Assembly (NCBI GenBank): GCA_025330725.1
Contig: JAIWND010000028.1
Span: forward strand, 1-52,500
Direction of reading: 5' to 3'
DNA length: 52,500 nucleotides
Source: Chlamydoabsidia padenii
Lineage: Eukaryota; Mucoromycota; Mucoromycetes; Mucorales; Cunninghamellaceae
Positions 1 to 11,111 of this stretch are shown here, piece after piece (the first letter of the stretch is position 1; every line of letters begins with the position of its first letter). Under the pieces are notes generated by a model. That model had not been told where the DNA came from. It saw only the letters and a list, made by a program, of their open reading frames with translations, and made no database searches. Both the position numbers and the translations under genes were made by a program.

Positions 1-2
1 AT

Positions 3-326
3 ACCATCATTAAACGACGATACAATAGATCAGTAGGACTTCGAATGATATTGGACTCATCAAACTTTGGATCCAACAACAATAATGTGACAATAAACCA
101 TGGTGATGAAAAAGATACAACAATGGATACCTCTGACTCACAACAACAGGAATCATTAAATCTTCGGGATATGGCCTTCTCGTTCCGGATGACACCTTAT
201 GTGATGGTGGAAAATTTACTGAATGCGGAACGACTGACGGCCTTGATCACGGACAGTGAAGACGAAGAGATCGACGAAGGTTTAGATGACTCGGATTCGG
301 ATTCAGGCAATGAATTCATTATATAG
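3..326 (+). CDS. C-terminal part of an unidentified acidic protein (5' truncated)
   Basis: The frame is already open at base 3 and runs to a TAG at 324-326, so this is the last exon, or part of it, of a gene that begins left of the window. About 107 residues are visible. The segment is rich in Asn, Gln and Ser and ends in a strongly acidic tail (about 25 residues dominated by Asp, Glu and Ser) that finishes in NEFII. I recognise no domain. A pyrimidine-rich stretch and AATAAA-like sequences near 470 follow, consistent with a 3' UTR and cleavage site. An internal ATG at 45 exists but need not be the start, because the frame is open upstream of it. The coding call rests on the open frame and its amino-acid bias only. 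Confidence 0.55.
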   Translation, partial: TIIKRRYNRSVGLRMILDSSNFGSNNNNVTINHGDEKDTTMDTSDSQQQESLNLRDMAFSFRMTPYVMVENLLNAERLTALITDSEDEEIDEGLDDSDSDSGNEFII

Positions 327-1050
327 ATTAGTTTATAGTTTTACCCTCCCTCCCTCCCCCCCCCTTTTTTTTTTTTTGTCTTCTTCTCACTAGTCCTACT
401 TTTATTAACTATAGTAATCCTATTCCCCTTCCTTTACTCTCCTTTATTACTTGATCTCTTATACTTTGTAAATAAAAACACAATGATATTATCTGTCTTA
501 TGTTTTATTTTGTCTCTTGTGTTTCAGCAATGTCTTTATGTTTGGGAACTTTGATCACCGGATCATGAAGAATAGTGATATGATTCACTGATCATTGGTC
601 TTCTCCCCTCCCCTTTTTTTGTTCCCCTTTTCTTTGGGCTACACCATATCATAATGCGTACCTGGGAAGGTCGAATAACACGTTGATGATGAAAGGGAGG
701 ATCTCCGAGTTAAATTATCATTTGATGGATTTCCCGTTTTGGGTTCATCGGGTCGGTGTCATTTTAAGATGTCAAAGTAAAGGTGAGAGTACACGGTCTT
801 TCACTTGATTGAGTTTTTATGTTGTGTGGGGGGATAAGGCTTGCTGTGATAGTGACACTTCATTGGAAGCTTTTTTTTTTCAGTGTAGGGGGGCTCATTG
901 CATTTCTGACAGACCGAGTCAGGGCTTTGTGAGCTAAAAATACCCAATTATTTAATCGCCGATCAAAATATTTTTTTTACGTTGGGTGAGATAAAAGAGT
1001 CTCGTGCCTTTTCTCCCTCTCTTCTTTTCTTTCTTCATCATCTAACAATC
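327..1050. other. intergenic region between the acidic-protein gene and tropomyosin
   Basis: No supportable gene is seen. The left part holds poly(C)/poly(T) runs at about 350-377 and AATAAA-like signals near 470, suited to the 3' end of the upstream gene. The right part, about 960-1050, is T- and CT-rich and probably forms the promoter and leader of the tropomyosin gene. Confidence 0.5.
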
Positions 1051-1630
1051 ATGGAAAAGTTTAAGGAGGTAAATGACGGCTCGTTTAGGAAAAGACAAAC
1101 GTAAAGGGATGTAAATAGGATGGAATAGAAAACGTGTTAAGAAAAAGACAAGGGTTGCATGTAATGAAAACAAGATGAACTCATCTTTTGATATCTTTTT
1201 TTATGTTTTAGAAATTAGCCTCGCTTCGTTCTGAAATCGACAATGCCAACAAACGTGCGGAAGAACTCGAAGGAAAGGCCACTGTATTGGAAAAGCAACA
1301 TGAAGAAAAGGATAATGAATTCATCTCTTTACAAGACCGTGCCAAGAATTTGGAAGAACAACTCGAACAAGCTGAAATCTCTTTGAAGGAAGCTAATGGA
1401 AAGTAAGTACTAGGGAATACAAACAAGGGAACGTGACTAAACATCTTTTTTTTTTTTTTTGCTGTAGCTTCCGTGAAGCCGATCTTCGTGCTGAACAACT
1501 TGGTAAGAAGGCTGTCAAATTGGAACAAGAACTCAAGACTTGGGAAAAGAAGAACAATGAGTTGGAAGAAAAGTATCTTGCTGCCAAGGCTGAAATGGAC
1601 GAACTCGAAAGTCAATTGGATGGTGTTTAA
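1051..1630 (+). CDS. TPM1: tropomyosin (fungal, short form)
   Basis: Exons: 1051-1068, 1212-1402 and 1468-1630; the spliced protein is 123 aa. Tropomyosin is a parallel coiled-coil dimer that lies along actin filaments and stabilises cables and the cytokinetic ring. The protein is almost entirely heptad coiled coil, rich in Lys, Glu, Leu and Ala with no Pro. It opens MEKFKEKLASLRSEIDNA, which lines up with the start of fission yeast Cdc8 (recalled from general knowledge), and ends ELESQLDGV. The six-codon first exon is supported by GTAAAT and TTTTAG sites that restore this N-terminus. Phases agree at both junctions. At 123 aa it is shorter than yeast tropomyosins (about 160-200 aa), so it spans fewer actin subunits, unless a small exon was missed in the 143-nt first intron; I saw none. 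Confidence 0.85.
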
Positions 1631-2308
1631 AACAATAGCCTTCTCCCCTTCCCCCTTTTTTTTTTATCCCCACTAGTTTATACTCTTAAACATGATCCCC
1701 TACCACCTTTTTTTTTACTTCATCAATTTTTCTATTGCTGTTTGTTTTAAAATAATAAAAACTCGACGTTTGAAAACAAATTGGATATAGATTGCTTTGT
1801 ACACTGATGTCAATCGAATGTGATTATGGTTTGTACTGGACTGGATTATCAAACTATGCAAGTTATATGTACTGCTTCAATCGAAATTAGTCGGAGTCCC
1901 TGAATGATGTATATATTATCTTTTCCCGGAAATCGGTGACGTCCCTGTTAGGAGGAATCGTCCTATTACAGCGGAATATAGACCATTTGATTCCCCTTAC
2001 TGACTAGTACCGCTATAGTTTATGTTGTTATTATTTTTCTCTTGTTAGTGAATGCAACTCGCCTGGTTTGTTAGGTGAGTTATAACCGCTGTGCCATACA
2101 TATTTGGAAAAGGTGTGTATAACCTATGTCATCATACGAGGGGTGGATCGCAAGTTTCATGCAGCGACAACAATATTTTCAATTCCCGCCTGGCTCTCTT
2201 TTTAGTGCGTTTTTTTTCTACCCTAAATTGATTATGTATAAAGCATCTTCAATTTTTTTTTTCTTTCTTATTCTTCTTTTTCATTAACAATATCGAAAAA
2301 AAAAAAAA
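1631..2308. other. intergenic region
   Basis: No gene is seen. AATAAA at about 1754 probably serves the tropomyosin transcript. A TATAAA-like element at about 2237 and T-rich tracts precede the small reading frame at 2309, and a run of 14 A sits directly before its ATG. Confidence 0.45.
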
Positions 2309-2578
2309 ATGGATCCTTCTTGTAAACCCTCATCACACCCTGTCTCTCCAGCACCTTCAGGAAAAGACCGAGTCACTGCTTTACAACATCTCGGCTGCAC
2401 ATTTAACGAAGGTGACCATAATGTAACCAAAGTCGCCACACCAACTGTCCCGGTAGGTCAAGATGTAGAGCCACTACCGACTTTTATGAAGCCTGTTGAA
2501 GAAGAAAAGGTAATAGACCCAAAGCCATCTATTATGAAAAAACAAATTAAACCAACACCCTTTTTTGTTTTTGGTTGA
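2309..2578 (+). CDS. small hypothetical protein, 89 aa
   Basis: A single-exon frame of 89 codons starts at an ATG directly after an A-run typical of fungal leaders, with a TATAAA-like element about 70 bases upstream and AATAAA-like signals at about 2662 downstream. The product is Pro-, Lys- and Val-rich and looks largely disordered, with no signal peptide or membrane segment and no family I recognise. It contains short repeated elements of the type KPS (near residues 6 and 72). It is not a shadow of another gene, since no other coding frame covers the region. The expression signals make it plausible as a small gene, but without homologues it stays tentative. Confidence 0.4.
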   Translation: MDPSCKPSSHPVSPAPSGKDRVTALQHLGCTFNEGDHNVTKVATPTVPVGQDVEPLPTFMKPVEEEKVIDPKPSIMKKQIKPTPFFVFG

Positions 2579-3059
2579 AATGCCTATTTAGAATCATAAG
2601 TCTACCTAGTGACTAAGAGGATAAAAACACATTGTAGTATAGCTTTTATTGTATATATGTGTAAATAAAGTGTGTTTGACAATTTTTTTATTGGTAATAA
2701 AACAATAGTTTAATGAATATGGATAACGATGTCATTGGCATAATGTGTGGAGGGGGGGATGTTATGGGATACTATTAGTTGTAAATAGCCCTGTAGTCAA
2801 TGGTGATACATGATATCAATAATGACATGCCAATCGCTTGTTCCATCGTGTGTTGCGTTATATTTTAATTGATTCCAAACTGTTCTATTTTGTTAAAAGT
2901 CGTAAATGATGTCAGATAAGTGAGTATGATGATGATCTCCTTGTTACTCTACATTTCTTACCTATTGATCGCCACTTTTAAGCCATTGCTTCCCCACAAT
3001 TAAAAATCGATGATGTAAATAATAAATCATAATCAATGTTTATTTATCAAGATATACTA
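2579..3059. other. convergent 3' spacer
   Basis: The spacer lies between the small gene (+) and the GH31 gene (-). It holds AATAAA-like signals on both strands (near 2662 and 3020) and nothing that looks coding. Confidence 0.45.
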
Positions 3060-6008
3060 TTAAACAACTACACCGTCGGAGACTGGTTTGGCCCAAGGCA
3101 TTTCGATACCAAGATAGTTATACACTAATTCATCTTCAACATCATACCGATTAAAAGATTCCATTTCTTCTCCGTCAAATAACAAAGGTCGCTTTTCCGA
3201 ATCCAAAGGACATGTAACCCACAGAGTGTCGTAATCAGGGAAGTAGCCGTCAAAAGTAATGTCGATACCTACTAACAAACGATCGATGTAGCATTCCATC
3301 CAGAGGACAATGTCAGTATATCCGTTATATTGTTGATAAGCCATAGTCCGTCCATCATCTTCGTAGAGATTGAATATCCACCTGTGAGGTTTTTCTTCTT
3401 GATCCTTGTCTTTATAAGCAATAGTAGCTTCTGTCGCAGGTGGTGGGTATATATGAATCCGCCGTTCGTCATCGGGGAGAGCATGGACATGAGGCATTAA
3501 TTTTCCATAGCACATAAAGCTCCCCGCTTTGACAAACAAGGGGGAGGTTGCATCCGTCAAAGGCGCGGCCACAGTAACTTCTTGACCACCTAGATAGTAA
3601 TGTCCAGTTTGATAGTGATACCAGCCAATGCTTTGCTCTTTGTTTGATACAGCACCCTTAGATGTTGTTGTGTCATTGTTGATGTTGTTGTTGTCCAAAG
3701 GTAGATAAACCAGTCGAGTTGTTTTCCCTTCTTCATATACAGGTGCTACCAATAGCTGCGATCCAACCATGAATTCAAAGTCCTGTGTAAATGTACGTTT
3801 GTCGTTGGGATGGTCGTAAAATGTGGGTCGTATCACAGGTTGATTATTTCGGAAGGTCAGGATGGCATACAAAGAGTAAAGATAAGGAATCCACTTGTAA
3901 CGCCATTCAATGGATGATCTAATGATAGGCAATACATCAGGATACTAATGAATTGATATATATATATATATATATATATATTAGTCAACTTTTTTTTTTG
4001 TTGATAGATAAACATATTCATTGTTATTGTTACTTACCATCCAAGGTTCCGTGATTGATTTATCCGAATTCCATGAATGAATACAGAATCGAGTCCAAAA
4101 GACACCTTGTTGAATCCATCGTACCAGTTGTTCAGGCGAAGGAGCGGGACCCGAAAATCCACCGAGATCATGGCCATATCCACCAGGCATACCACATAAA
4201 TTTGCGCCAGTTCCCATTGAGATGTTGTAAGACAATGTTTTCCAAGCTGTGTAATTATCGCCACTCCATGTTTGCGCCACAGCAGATTGACAAAATGGTA
4301 CAGTAGATCGGGTGATTAAGCATGATCGTTCATCAGGTCGACATTCTCGGATGGCTTCATATGACGCTTGAATCATGAGGAGTGTTTGGGTTGGTGTGCC
4401 AACTTTTATGGCTTGGTGAGGTGAGTGGGCTACATATGTGTGAGGTGTATATGGAATGCCTATTCTTGAAGAAGTTTTTGGATAATCATCGCAATTACGT
4501 TGACATTGGAAGGTTTGTGTTTCGTCGTCCACCATGGTAAATTCATTGTTGTCCAACCAAATATCATAACCAAGATCCAGAAGAAAAGTGGTCAATCTTT
4601 TTTTCCAGTAACAGTATCCGCTAGAGCTTGTAAAATCGATATAGCTTGCTTGTCCCTTGGTATTTTCACCGCCCCGCCATTGCCAGATTGTAGCAGGTTT
4701 TCCACGAGCACCATTTTGGCCAGGTTCCCATACAAAGGCACTATGAGATTCCAAGGAGAAATAATCAGGATGACTAGTCAGAAGCCATGGTTTAACGTTT
4801 GCAAAGATCTTCATACCAGAATCCCGATACACCTGAGCCAATCTTTTAGGATCGGGGAATCGTCGATTATTCCAGGTAAACACCCAACGATCACCATCAG
4901 AAGAGCTGTTATTGTCATCATCATCACTTGATCCAGGGTTCACCGTGTAGCCAGAAGAAAGATGCATACCGTCGCAAGGAATTTTATATTGTTGCCGGCA
5001 GTTATCGACGAATTGTTCCAGTTGTTGTTGAGCATTATCTTGTTCCGCATAACCCATTCCCGAGGCCAGATAACCAAACATTGATCGAGGCATGAGAAAA
5101 TGACCACCCATCATCGTATTGAAGGTTTGCACCACCTTCCCTACCGAAGCTCCACCATAAATCATATAGTAATCCAAGGGCCCATGCTCAACTTGATAAT
5201 ACGAGTAATCACCCCACATCTATAAAAGTCGATCACAGGTTAATAATAATAAAAGTAAATATCTTGTATCATCATCCAATAATAATTTACTTACAGCATC
5301 ACGTTCTTGACCAAAATCCAAAAGAGTTCGACCAAAGTTATTGTAGTAAACGCCATATACCTGAGTTAAAGAAGAGGAGGAGGAAGTCAAGCCAACATAA
5401 AATGGACAAAACTTGTATAGAGGATCTTGTGTTTCAGCATCATAGCCCATGGCGTCCATACGCTCTAAGCGGAACCGGCGACCACCAAGATTCAAGCGCC
5501 CTGAACGTTCACCAAGTCCATAGTAAAAGTCGCCACCAGACCGTCGTCGTTGATAATGCCATCTTGTTCCATGAGTACGATCGTAGCAGTAACTTCGATT
5601 AGCCAAATCTTGAGCAAACCAGTCTTCATTAGTATCACCTTGTTCATCAGCAGTGACACAAAAAGAAGAAGAGGGAGAAGAGGGCGCTTTTTTCCAAGTG
5701 ATACAGAAAGGTGATGGCGTAATAGATACTTGAATGTCGTCAGTTGTTAAAGTGATGGTCGTTTTAGAGGGTTCGCTAGTGGTATTGCTTTTTTGTGTTT
5801 GATGCGTTACTGTGTAGTTGGTTGTCGAAAGGGTATGTTGCGTGTTGGATAGTGTTTGTTGTTCAGAGCTGTGGAGAGTGTGGGTGACCCGAATAACGTG
5901 GCTGTCGATCACGTACAAGCTGATATTGTGACCAAGATTGTTTTTAAATACTATAGGATTGCGTGAAGCATCACCCAAGGTATAGTCGTCTGATACAAGT
6001 TGTCGCAT
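3060..6008 (-). CDS. glycoside hydrolase family 31 (alpha-glucosidase-like)
   Basis: Exons on the minus strand: 6008-5295, 5219-4038 and 3944-3060; both junctions are phase 0 and the protein is 926 aa. GH31 enzymes are retaining alpha-glycosidases or transglycosidases acting on alpha-glucosides. The N-terminal 200 residues form the usual beta-sandwich region, with an EHGPLDYYMIYG signature at about 249. The barrel carries the nucleophile in WLDNNEF (Asp about 461) and the acid/base in WSGDN (Asp about 559), followed by GYGHDLGGFSGP and RFCIHSWNSD. The WxDNNE version is unlike the WxDMNE of classical fungal secreted alpha-glucosidases; from memory it fits bacterial-type GH31 clades better. The N-terminus MRQLVSDD has no signal peptide, so a cytosolic enzyme is inferred. 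Substrate specificity cannot be told from sequence. The second intron contains a (TA)n run. Confidence 0.85.
3957..3981. repeat. (TA)n microsatellite in a GH31 intron
   Basis: A pure AT/TA run of about 25 bases inside the intron at 3945-4037. Confidence 0.9.
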
Positions 6009-6221
6009 GAGAAGGGTAAAGAAGAAGAAGAAGAGAAAGGGTGGGAATAAAAATGGGGGACTTTTTAAAAAAAAAATGATGTCCGTTTAATGCGTTTTAA
6101 ATCCCGAGTTTCGTTGCATACAAAAATCCCTTTTTTTTATTGATTTGATCAAATTGATATAAAAATAAAAAGAAGGGGAGGGGGGAGATGGTATAATGAT
6201 ATAAAGGGTAATCCATTGATA

Positions 6222-9195
6222 CTATTGTGTTTGCCTTGCGATCCAACCATGTTTGAATGCTTCTTCAGGCTTGACGCGATGTTGAGGATTCCATTGCAAG
6301 CACCGATCGATAAAGTCCACGAATTTTTCATCCGAGCACTTGAGAGTCTGAGCCAAAGACCTTGTTCCCGGTTTACGTTTCTTGCCTTTGCTGTTGGGTA
6401 CTATTTTGGGATTGCCATAAAAGTCAAAGAATGCCATCCGCCGAGCACTTTTTTCCACCAGAGTTCGACCAGGGACACCTTGGACTTCCATAATGCATGC
6501 CAGTTGATCATGTTCATTTTCACCAGGAAATAAGGGGTAGCCAGTATACAATTCGGCCAAGATACACCCGACGCTCCACATGTCAATCGCCGTACCATAG
6601 TCCAGTCCTAATATCACTTCAGGTGCCCGGTAGAATCGACTTTGGATGTAAGTGTACACTATGTAAAAGTATGTTTCAAGTTAATATACTTTTTTTGAGG
6701 GGGGTCATTTCGTTGGATGATAGATGGTATTACCTTTTTCGTTTTCTAAGCACGAGCTTCCAAAGTCAATTACCTTGATGGTGCTTTTTGTGGGGTGCTT
6801 CAGTAGAATGTTTTCCGGTTTCAAGTCGCAGTGGATCAGCTGATGTTGATGGAGTATCATTAAAGAGTTGAGTAATTGGATGGTGAATCTATAAGATAAA
6901 CAATTAGTTACAATGATTAGATGTGTGTGTTAACTTACCGGCGAATGAGACCCATACTGAAGCCTTGGAAGTTGCTACTCTTGATAAAGTCATACAGATT
7001 GATACTGAGACATTCAAAAGCAATGCACAGATGATTCCGAAAATAGAAGTGATCAGTCATCCGGACATTGTTATGTTTATCATCAGGATCCTATACGTAA
7101 AGTAATATGAGTGAGTATTCCTTGTCCCTATGCATACATCCATTATCCTATTTACCCATTTTATCAGATCTTCCAAAGTTTTGATTTCCACCAAAGCCTG
7201 TGCATGGAAACGTTTCTTGTTTCGGATGAGTTTGACAGCTACAATACAGCCCGATTGATAATCAAATGCCTTTACAACTTGACCAAAAGAGCCTTTTCCC
7301 ATTGTTTCCAAAACTTCGTATCGATATGCCAAATGATCGTTCAGTACAAAGAGATAATCGCCCCGTTCATCATCATAACCATAGTTGTTGTCGGGCTTAT
7401 CCAATGTTGCTTTATGTTTGTTCTTGACGTGCCTTCCAACAAAAAAGATTTGAGAATATGTCATGATTTCTTGTCGTTCAAATGGTGAGAGGTATTGCTG
7501 GTATAATTTGAAGGCTGTCAATGGACTCATTCCAGGTCGAATGGAATGCAATGGTGGTGTTGAGTTGGATGATATTGGAGAATGCTGTGATGGACATTTG
7601 GATGATGATGAGTTTGTTGTAGTTGTTGTACCTGTTAAATGCTGAAATTGTTGTGCAGATATATTGTTCCCAGGCCAATCATCGTCGTATGTGCTTTTAA
7701 CAGAGTCTTGAGTTGTTAATTTAGTGATTTCATTCCAAGCCGATTCGTCATATGCCAACTCCTGAAGCCAATCATGTAATGAAGATATTCGTCGTTGTAA
7801 AGGTCGATTTGCCGATAGTATTGAAGAGGAGGAAGGTGAATGATCATTGTTGGTATCTTGTTGTGATATACAGTCAGGCACACAGAGTTCACCTTGGACA
7901 GAGATCAAGTTGACATCAAGACACTGAGATTGCTTTCGTTCCTTGTCCCGCTGTTCTTGTAAGAGATCATTAGATAATAACGAAGGCCTCCGTATGATTC
8001 CATTACCAGGTCGCCTACGAATCCTTAATGATGGACCAAGTTTCTGATTATATTGTTCCGATGTTGTTGCTGTTGCTGAGTCGTTCGGTTCAGTCTTTTT
8101 GGTGATAGGTAATGGAATACGAGTGTTGGATGTTGCAACTGTATTGTATCGCTGTGATATTTTAGGTTCATTAGCTGGAGCGTGACATATCATTCCTTCT
8201 TCGTATTTGCCGCTGTACTAACCAGAGAGCAGAGTTGAGAAAAGAAGGTGATAAAATTAAAAGAAGTAAGTATCATTAATATGTTTTTTAAAGTTTTTGT
8301 TTTTTCTTTTGATTACCTTAAATGTATACTTTCTATTTGATGAATCATTTGATGAATAAGGATCAAAGTATGCCGATTGGATGCTTGGTTTCGCCTTGTG
8401 ACGATCTGAATCCCTTGTCCGCAGAGGTGAATTCATGGAAGCAGGTTTACGATTGTCTTGTGGTCTTGAAGTAATAGCATATTCGAGTGAGACCTGATTC
8501 CGCCAGTGAGTCAAGTCTTGTAATTTTAAAATAGCTCCATCCATAACAGAGAGGTGTCTTGTTCTTTTAGGTATGTGGGTAGATGCAGGAAGAGATGAAG
8601 CAATGTTTGATCCGGGCCGTGGCACGTGGGTCGATAAGTGGGTGTAGGATGATTTTGGTGTAGGTAACCGTGTGGGCGTTGTTGTTGATTTTCGACATAT
8701 TCCACTGTCACCAAGACCTAGTAGACTGGAAGGTCCCAGGATAGTATGACGTCGTTGTCGCCTTCTTTGTCGCTGATAATTTTCTCCCGTTTCCTCCAAC
8801 ACACCCTGTTGCGTAAGTTTATCACCGTCAGACTGTCCATTATCCTTCGTTTGATCCAGTTCATTGTTCTTTATAAGTTGCCTGTCATGGTCACCTTGGT
8901 CTTGACTGGTTTGTGTGTCGATAGTGGGGTCAGTAACTGAGACCCCAAACGAAGAATGCCGTGATAACTTTTGCTGCCATCCAAGTTTTGTTTCTCGTTG
9001 TAACTTCTTTTGTGCTGCAGTTAGAATCCATAGTGTGTATTCGTCGTAAGGAGTCGCTGTCAAATCGTCAGGATCTTGTAAAGGAGGTGTTAGTTGTCGT
9101 CTACCCTCCAAGTCGAGTGTTGAATTTACACCAGTAGTCAAAGGAGAATTGTCATATCGTATTGCCGTGTTTTCTTTTACAGGTTTCTCCAGCAT
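6222..9195 (-). CDS. DYRK-family protein kinase (DYRK2/Pom1-like) with long N-terminal extension
   Basis: Exons on the minus strand: 9195-8317, 8217-7156, 7090-6939, 6888-6734 and 6658-6222; phases agree throughout and the protein is 894 aa. Dual-specificity kinases of this family autophosphorylate an activation-loop Tyr and then act on Ser/Thr, controlling polarity, growth and the cell cycle. The first 500 residues are low-complexity and Ser/Thr/Gln-rich. A DYRK homology box ([15 protein letters not shown]) lies at about 525-540. The kinase domain starts near 593 with GKGSFGQVV, then the VAIK-type VAVKLI, the HRD loop as [15 protein letters not shown] in IDFGSSC, and the diagnostic [14 protein letters not shown], where YxY is the autophosphorylated element. 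The start chosen is the first Met after an acceptor at 9206; the exon upstream of it has no in-frame Met, so it is taken as 5' UTR. Confidence 0.85.
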
Positions 9196-9314
9196 GATGT
9201 TCCCACTATTAGCAAAAAAAGAAAAAAAAGAAAAAGAAAAAGCGAATAATACGAGTGTCAAGTTAGTTAGGTTGTCCTTTACACAATTGGTGAGCCGTTC
9301 GCTATCTACTTACC
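9196..9314 (-). other. probable 5' UTR intron of the DYRK-like kinase gene
   Basis: On the minus strand a consensus GTAAGT donor (9313-9312) and a TTTTTGCTAATAG acceptor (ending 9206) bracket a T-rich 108-nt segment directly upstream of the chosen start codon. An upstream stretch (about 9399 to 9315) is open in the coding frame but lacks a Met. Confidence 0.5.
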
Positions 9315-11048
9315 AGCCATATATAAAAGACAAATGGAAGTTTGACAATTCAGGATCGAGAAGGATGGTTGATTCCAAAAACGCAAGTTGGAATGAGGTC
9401 TTGAAAGATAAAAATTATGTGTAAAATGAGAAGAGGGAAGAGGAAAGAAAAAAAAGAAAAAGACGGAGTATAAAATCGAATCGTTCGCGTAACTTTGACT
9501 ATCAAAAAAAGGGTAAGAGTTTGCAAACCAATCGAAATGAGGATTTGCACCATTAAAACAACTGTTATAATATTTAATGATTGTCATCTTACATTGGTAT
9601 GTATCTGCATTGCTTTCGGTTTTACAGCGAGATCGATCTTTAATTGAGGAAGGGGAGTCGGCGTTTTAATTCTTGATTTTTTTTTTAAAAAAAAAAAAAA
9701 AAGGGTCTGACATTCCCCGCTCCACTTCTCCTTCTTCTTCCCGCTTTTCTCCATTCATCAACCCAACATACGTATGGACAATCAATTTGAATTACTTGAA
9801 GAGGTAATAGAGGGTGATACTTGGCAGTAGTATTATACCACTGTTGAAGACAATAGGTACCTACTGGATTCTGACACAAGAGACAATGGAGCAACTTTGA
9901 AAAGGTAAACTGGAACGAAAAAGAAGCAGCCCCTATAGTACTGCATACTAAAATGTATTTATTAAACTAACCTTTATCACTGAATACAATATTCATAATC
10001 TTTCACTTATGGTAGGCGCTTGAATTCTTTTTTGGTCGTTATTACTTGGATCCTTTGGTGCAGCAATCAACATTATCCTGGTATATCAAGTACATGAAAT
10101 CTTTAATCTGTCACTCATTGACAGGCAATAATAATGACAACTTATAGTTTAGGAATACGATACCCTTTTGTGTCATATCACGTTTTATCCCCTGCCTTCT
10201 TCATCTCCTTTATTATTAGGATATAGTATAGTGCATATCCAATCTATTACCCAATACTTTTTTTATTTATTTTTATAATGATAAATAAAATTCTGCTTTA
10301 CTGTTTGACTTTTGTCTATTACTGCTTACTATATTGCATACTTTAATACTATATTATCGCTCATTTGTGTTATGATTGTGCGCATGCCTTATTTGTATCA
10401 TCTTATTCTATCCTAGAACAATAAACAATCTTCTATTTGGTGTTTGTGTAAAAAAGAAACTGTAGAATGGAAGGTCTAGGTTGGTAATGTTTATAAACAA
10501 TCTCGATTGGTGGATACCGGCGTTTTACAAATTCCCTGCTTTGGTAGATGATCAGCAGCGAAAAAGGTGTCCCAAAAGAAAGGGGGTGTATCATTTAAGA
10601 TAAACAGAAACAATCATAATATAGTTGACAACTTGACCTTCTTCATTTTGATCATAATGCATCACATACTTTGATCAAGATGAGCTACTATCATCACGTT
10701 CAGGGGTTAGTTACACAGCCTCGAAAAGGAGCTACCCCAAGATTATTTCAACCGGCGCTTCAATTTATGCAACATGCATCTCATCTATCAAAGTAAATCA
10801 ACCAACAGTATATAATAGTAACTAAAGAATCAAATAGCATAAAGTTAAAGATTGATGCATTAACTCCCTTGTGGTTTAAGAATACCGAGCAGTGTATGTT
10901 TACAACACAAGATTATCCTTGTGTTGTTTTCGATCGGTACCACGTTTTAGTAAACTCTTTGCCACATGATTTACTTTGTTTGGTCAAGATTTTCATTATA
11001 AAAGATGGACTCCTTTTTCTCTTCCTTTATATAAAACTTGCTGCACCC

Positions 11049-11050
<2 letters not shown>
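9315..11050. other. long intergenic region, no gene supported
   Basis: About 1.7 kb between divergent genes. It contains a T10/A16 inverted pair at 9677-9702, AATAAA-like signals near 10282 and 10420, and AT-rich sequence. A short frame on the minus strand at 9685-9894 ends in poly-Phe encoded by poly(T) and is not credible. I see no RNA gene. Confidence 0.5.

Positions 11051-11086
<36 letters not shown>
11051..11086. repeat. poly(T) tract of 36 bases just upstream of the Zn-cluster gene
   Basis: An uninterrupted run of 36 T ends 25 bases before the start codon at 11112. Poly(dA:dT) tracts in fungal promoters commonly exclude nucleosomes, so a promoter or leader role is inferred. Confidence 0.6.
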
Positions 11087-11087
<1 letters not shown>

Positions 11088-11111
11088 TCTCTCCATAATA
11101 TCACTATTCCT

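Noticed and set aside
4500..4931. 143-codon plus-strand frame inside the GH31 gene
   Set aside because: Antisense shadow of a well-supported conserved coding exon.
9774..9890. ATG 9774 on the plus strand starting MDNQFELLEE with a GTAATA donor
   Set aside because: Every acceptor I tried leads to a stop within a few codons, so no gene model closes.
9685..9894. 69-codon frame on the minus strand with several cysteines
   Set aside because: It ends in poly-Phe encoded by a poly(T) run and an inverted A/T tract, has no promoter or splice context that extends it, and shows no family resemblance.
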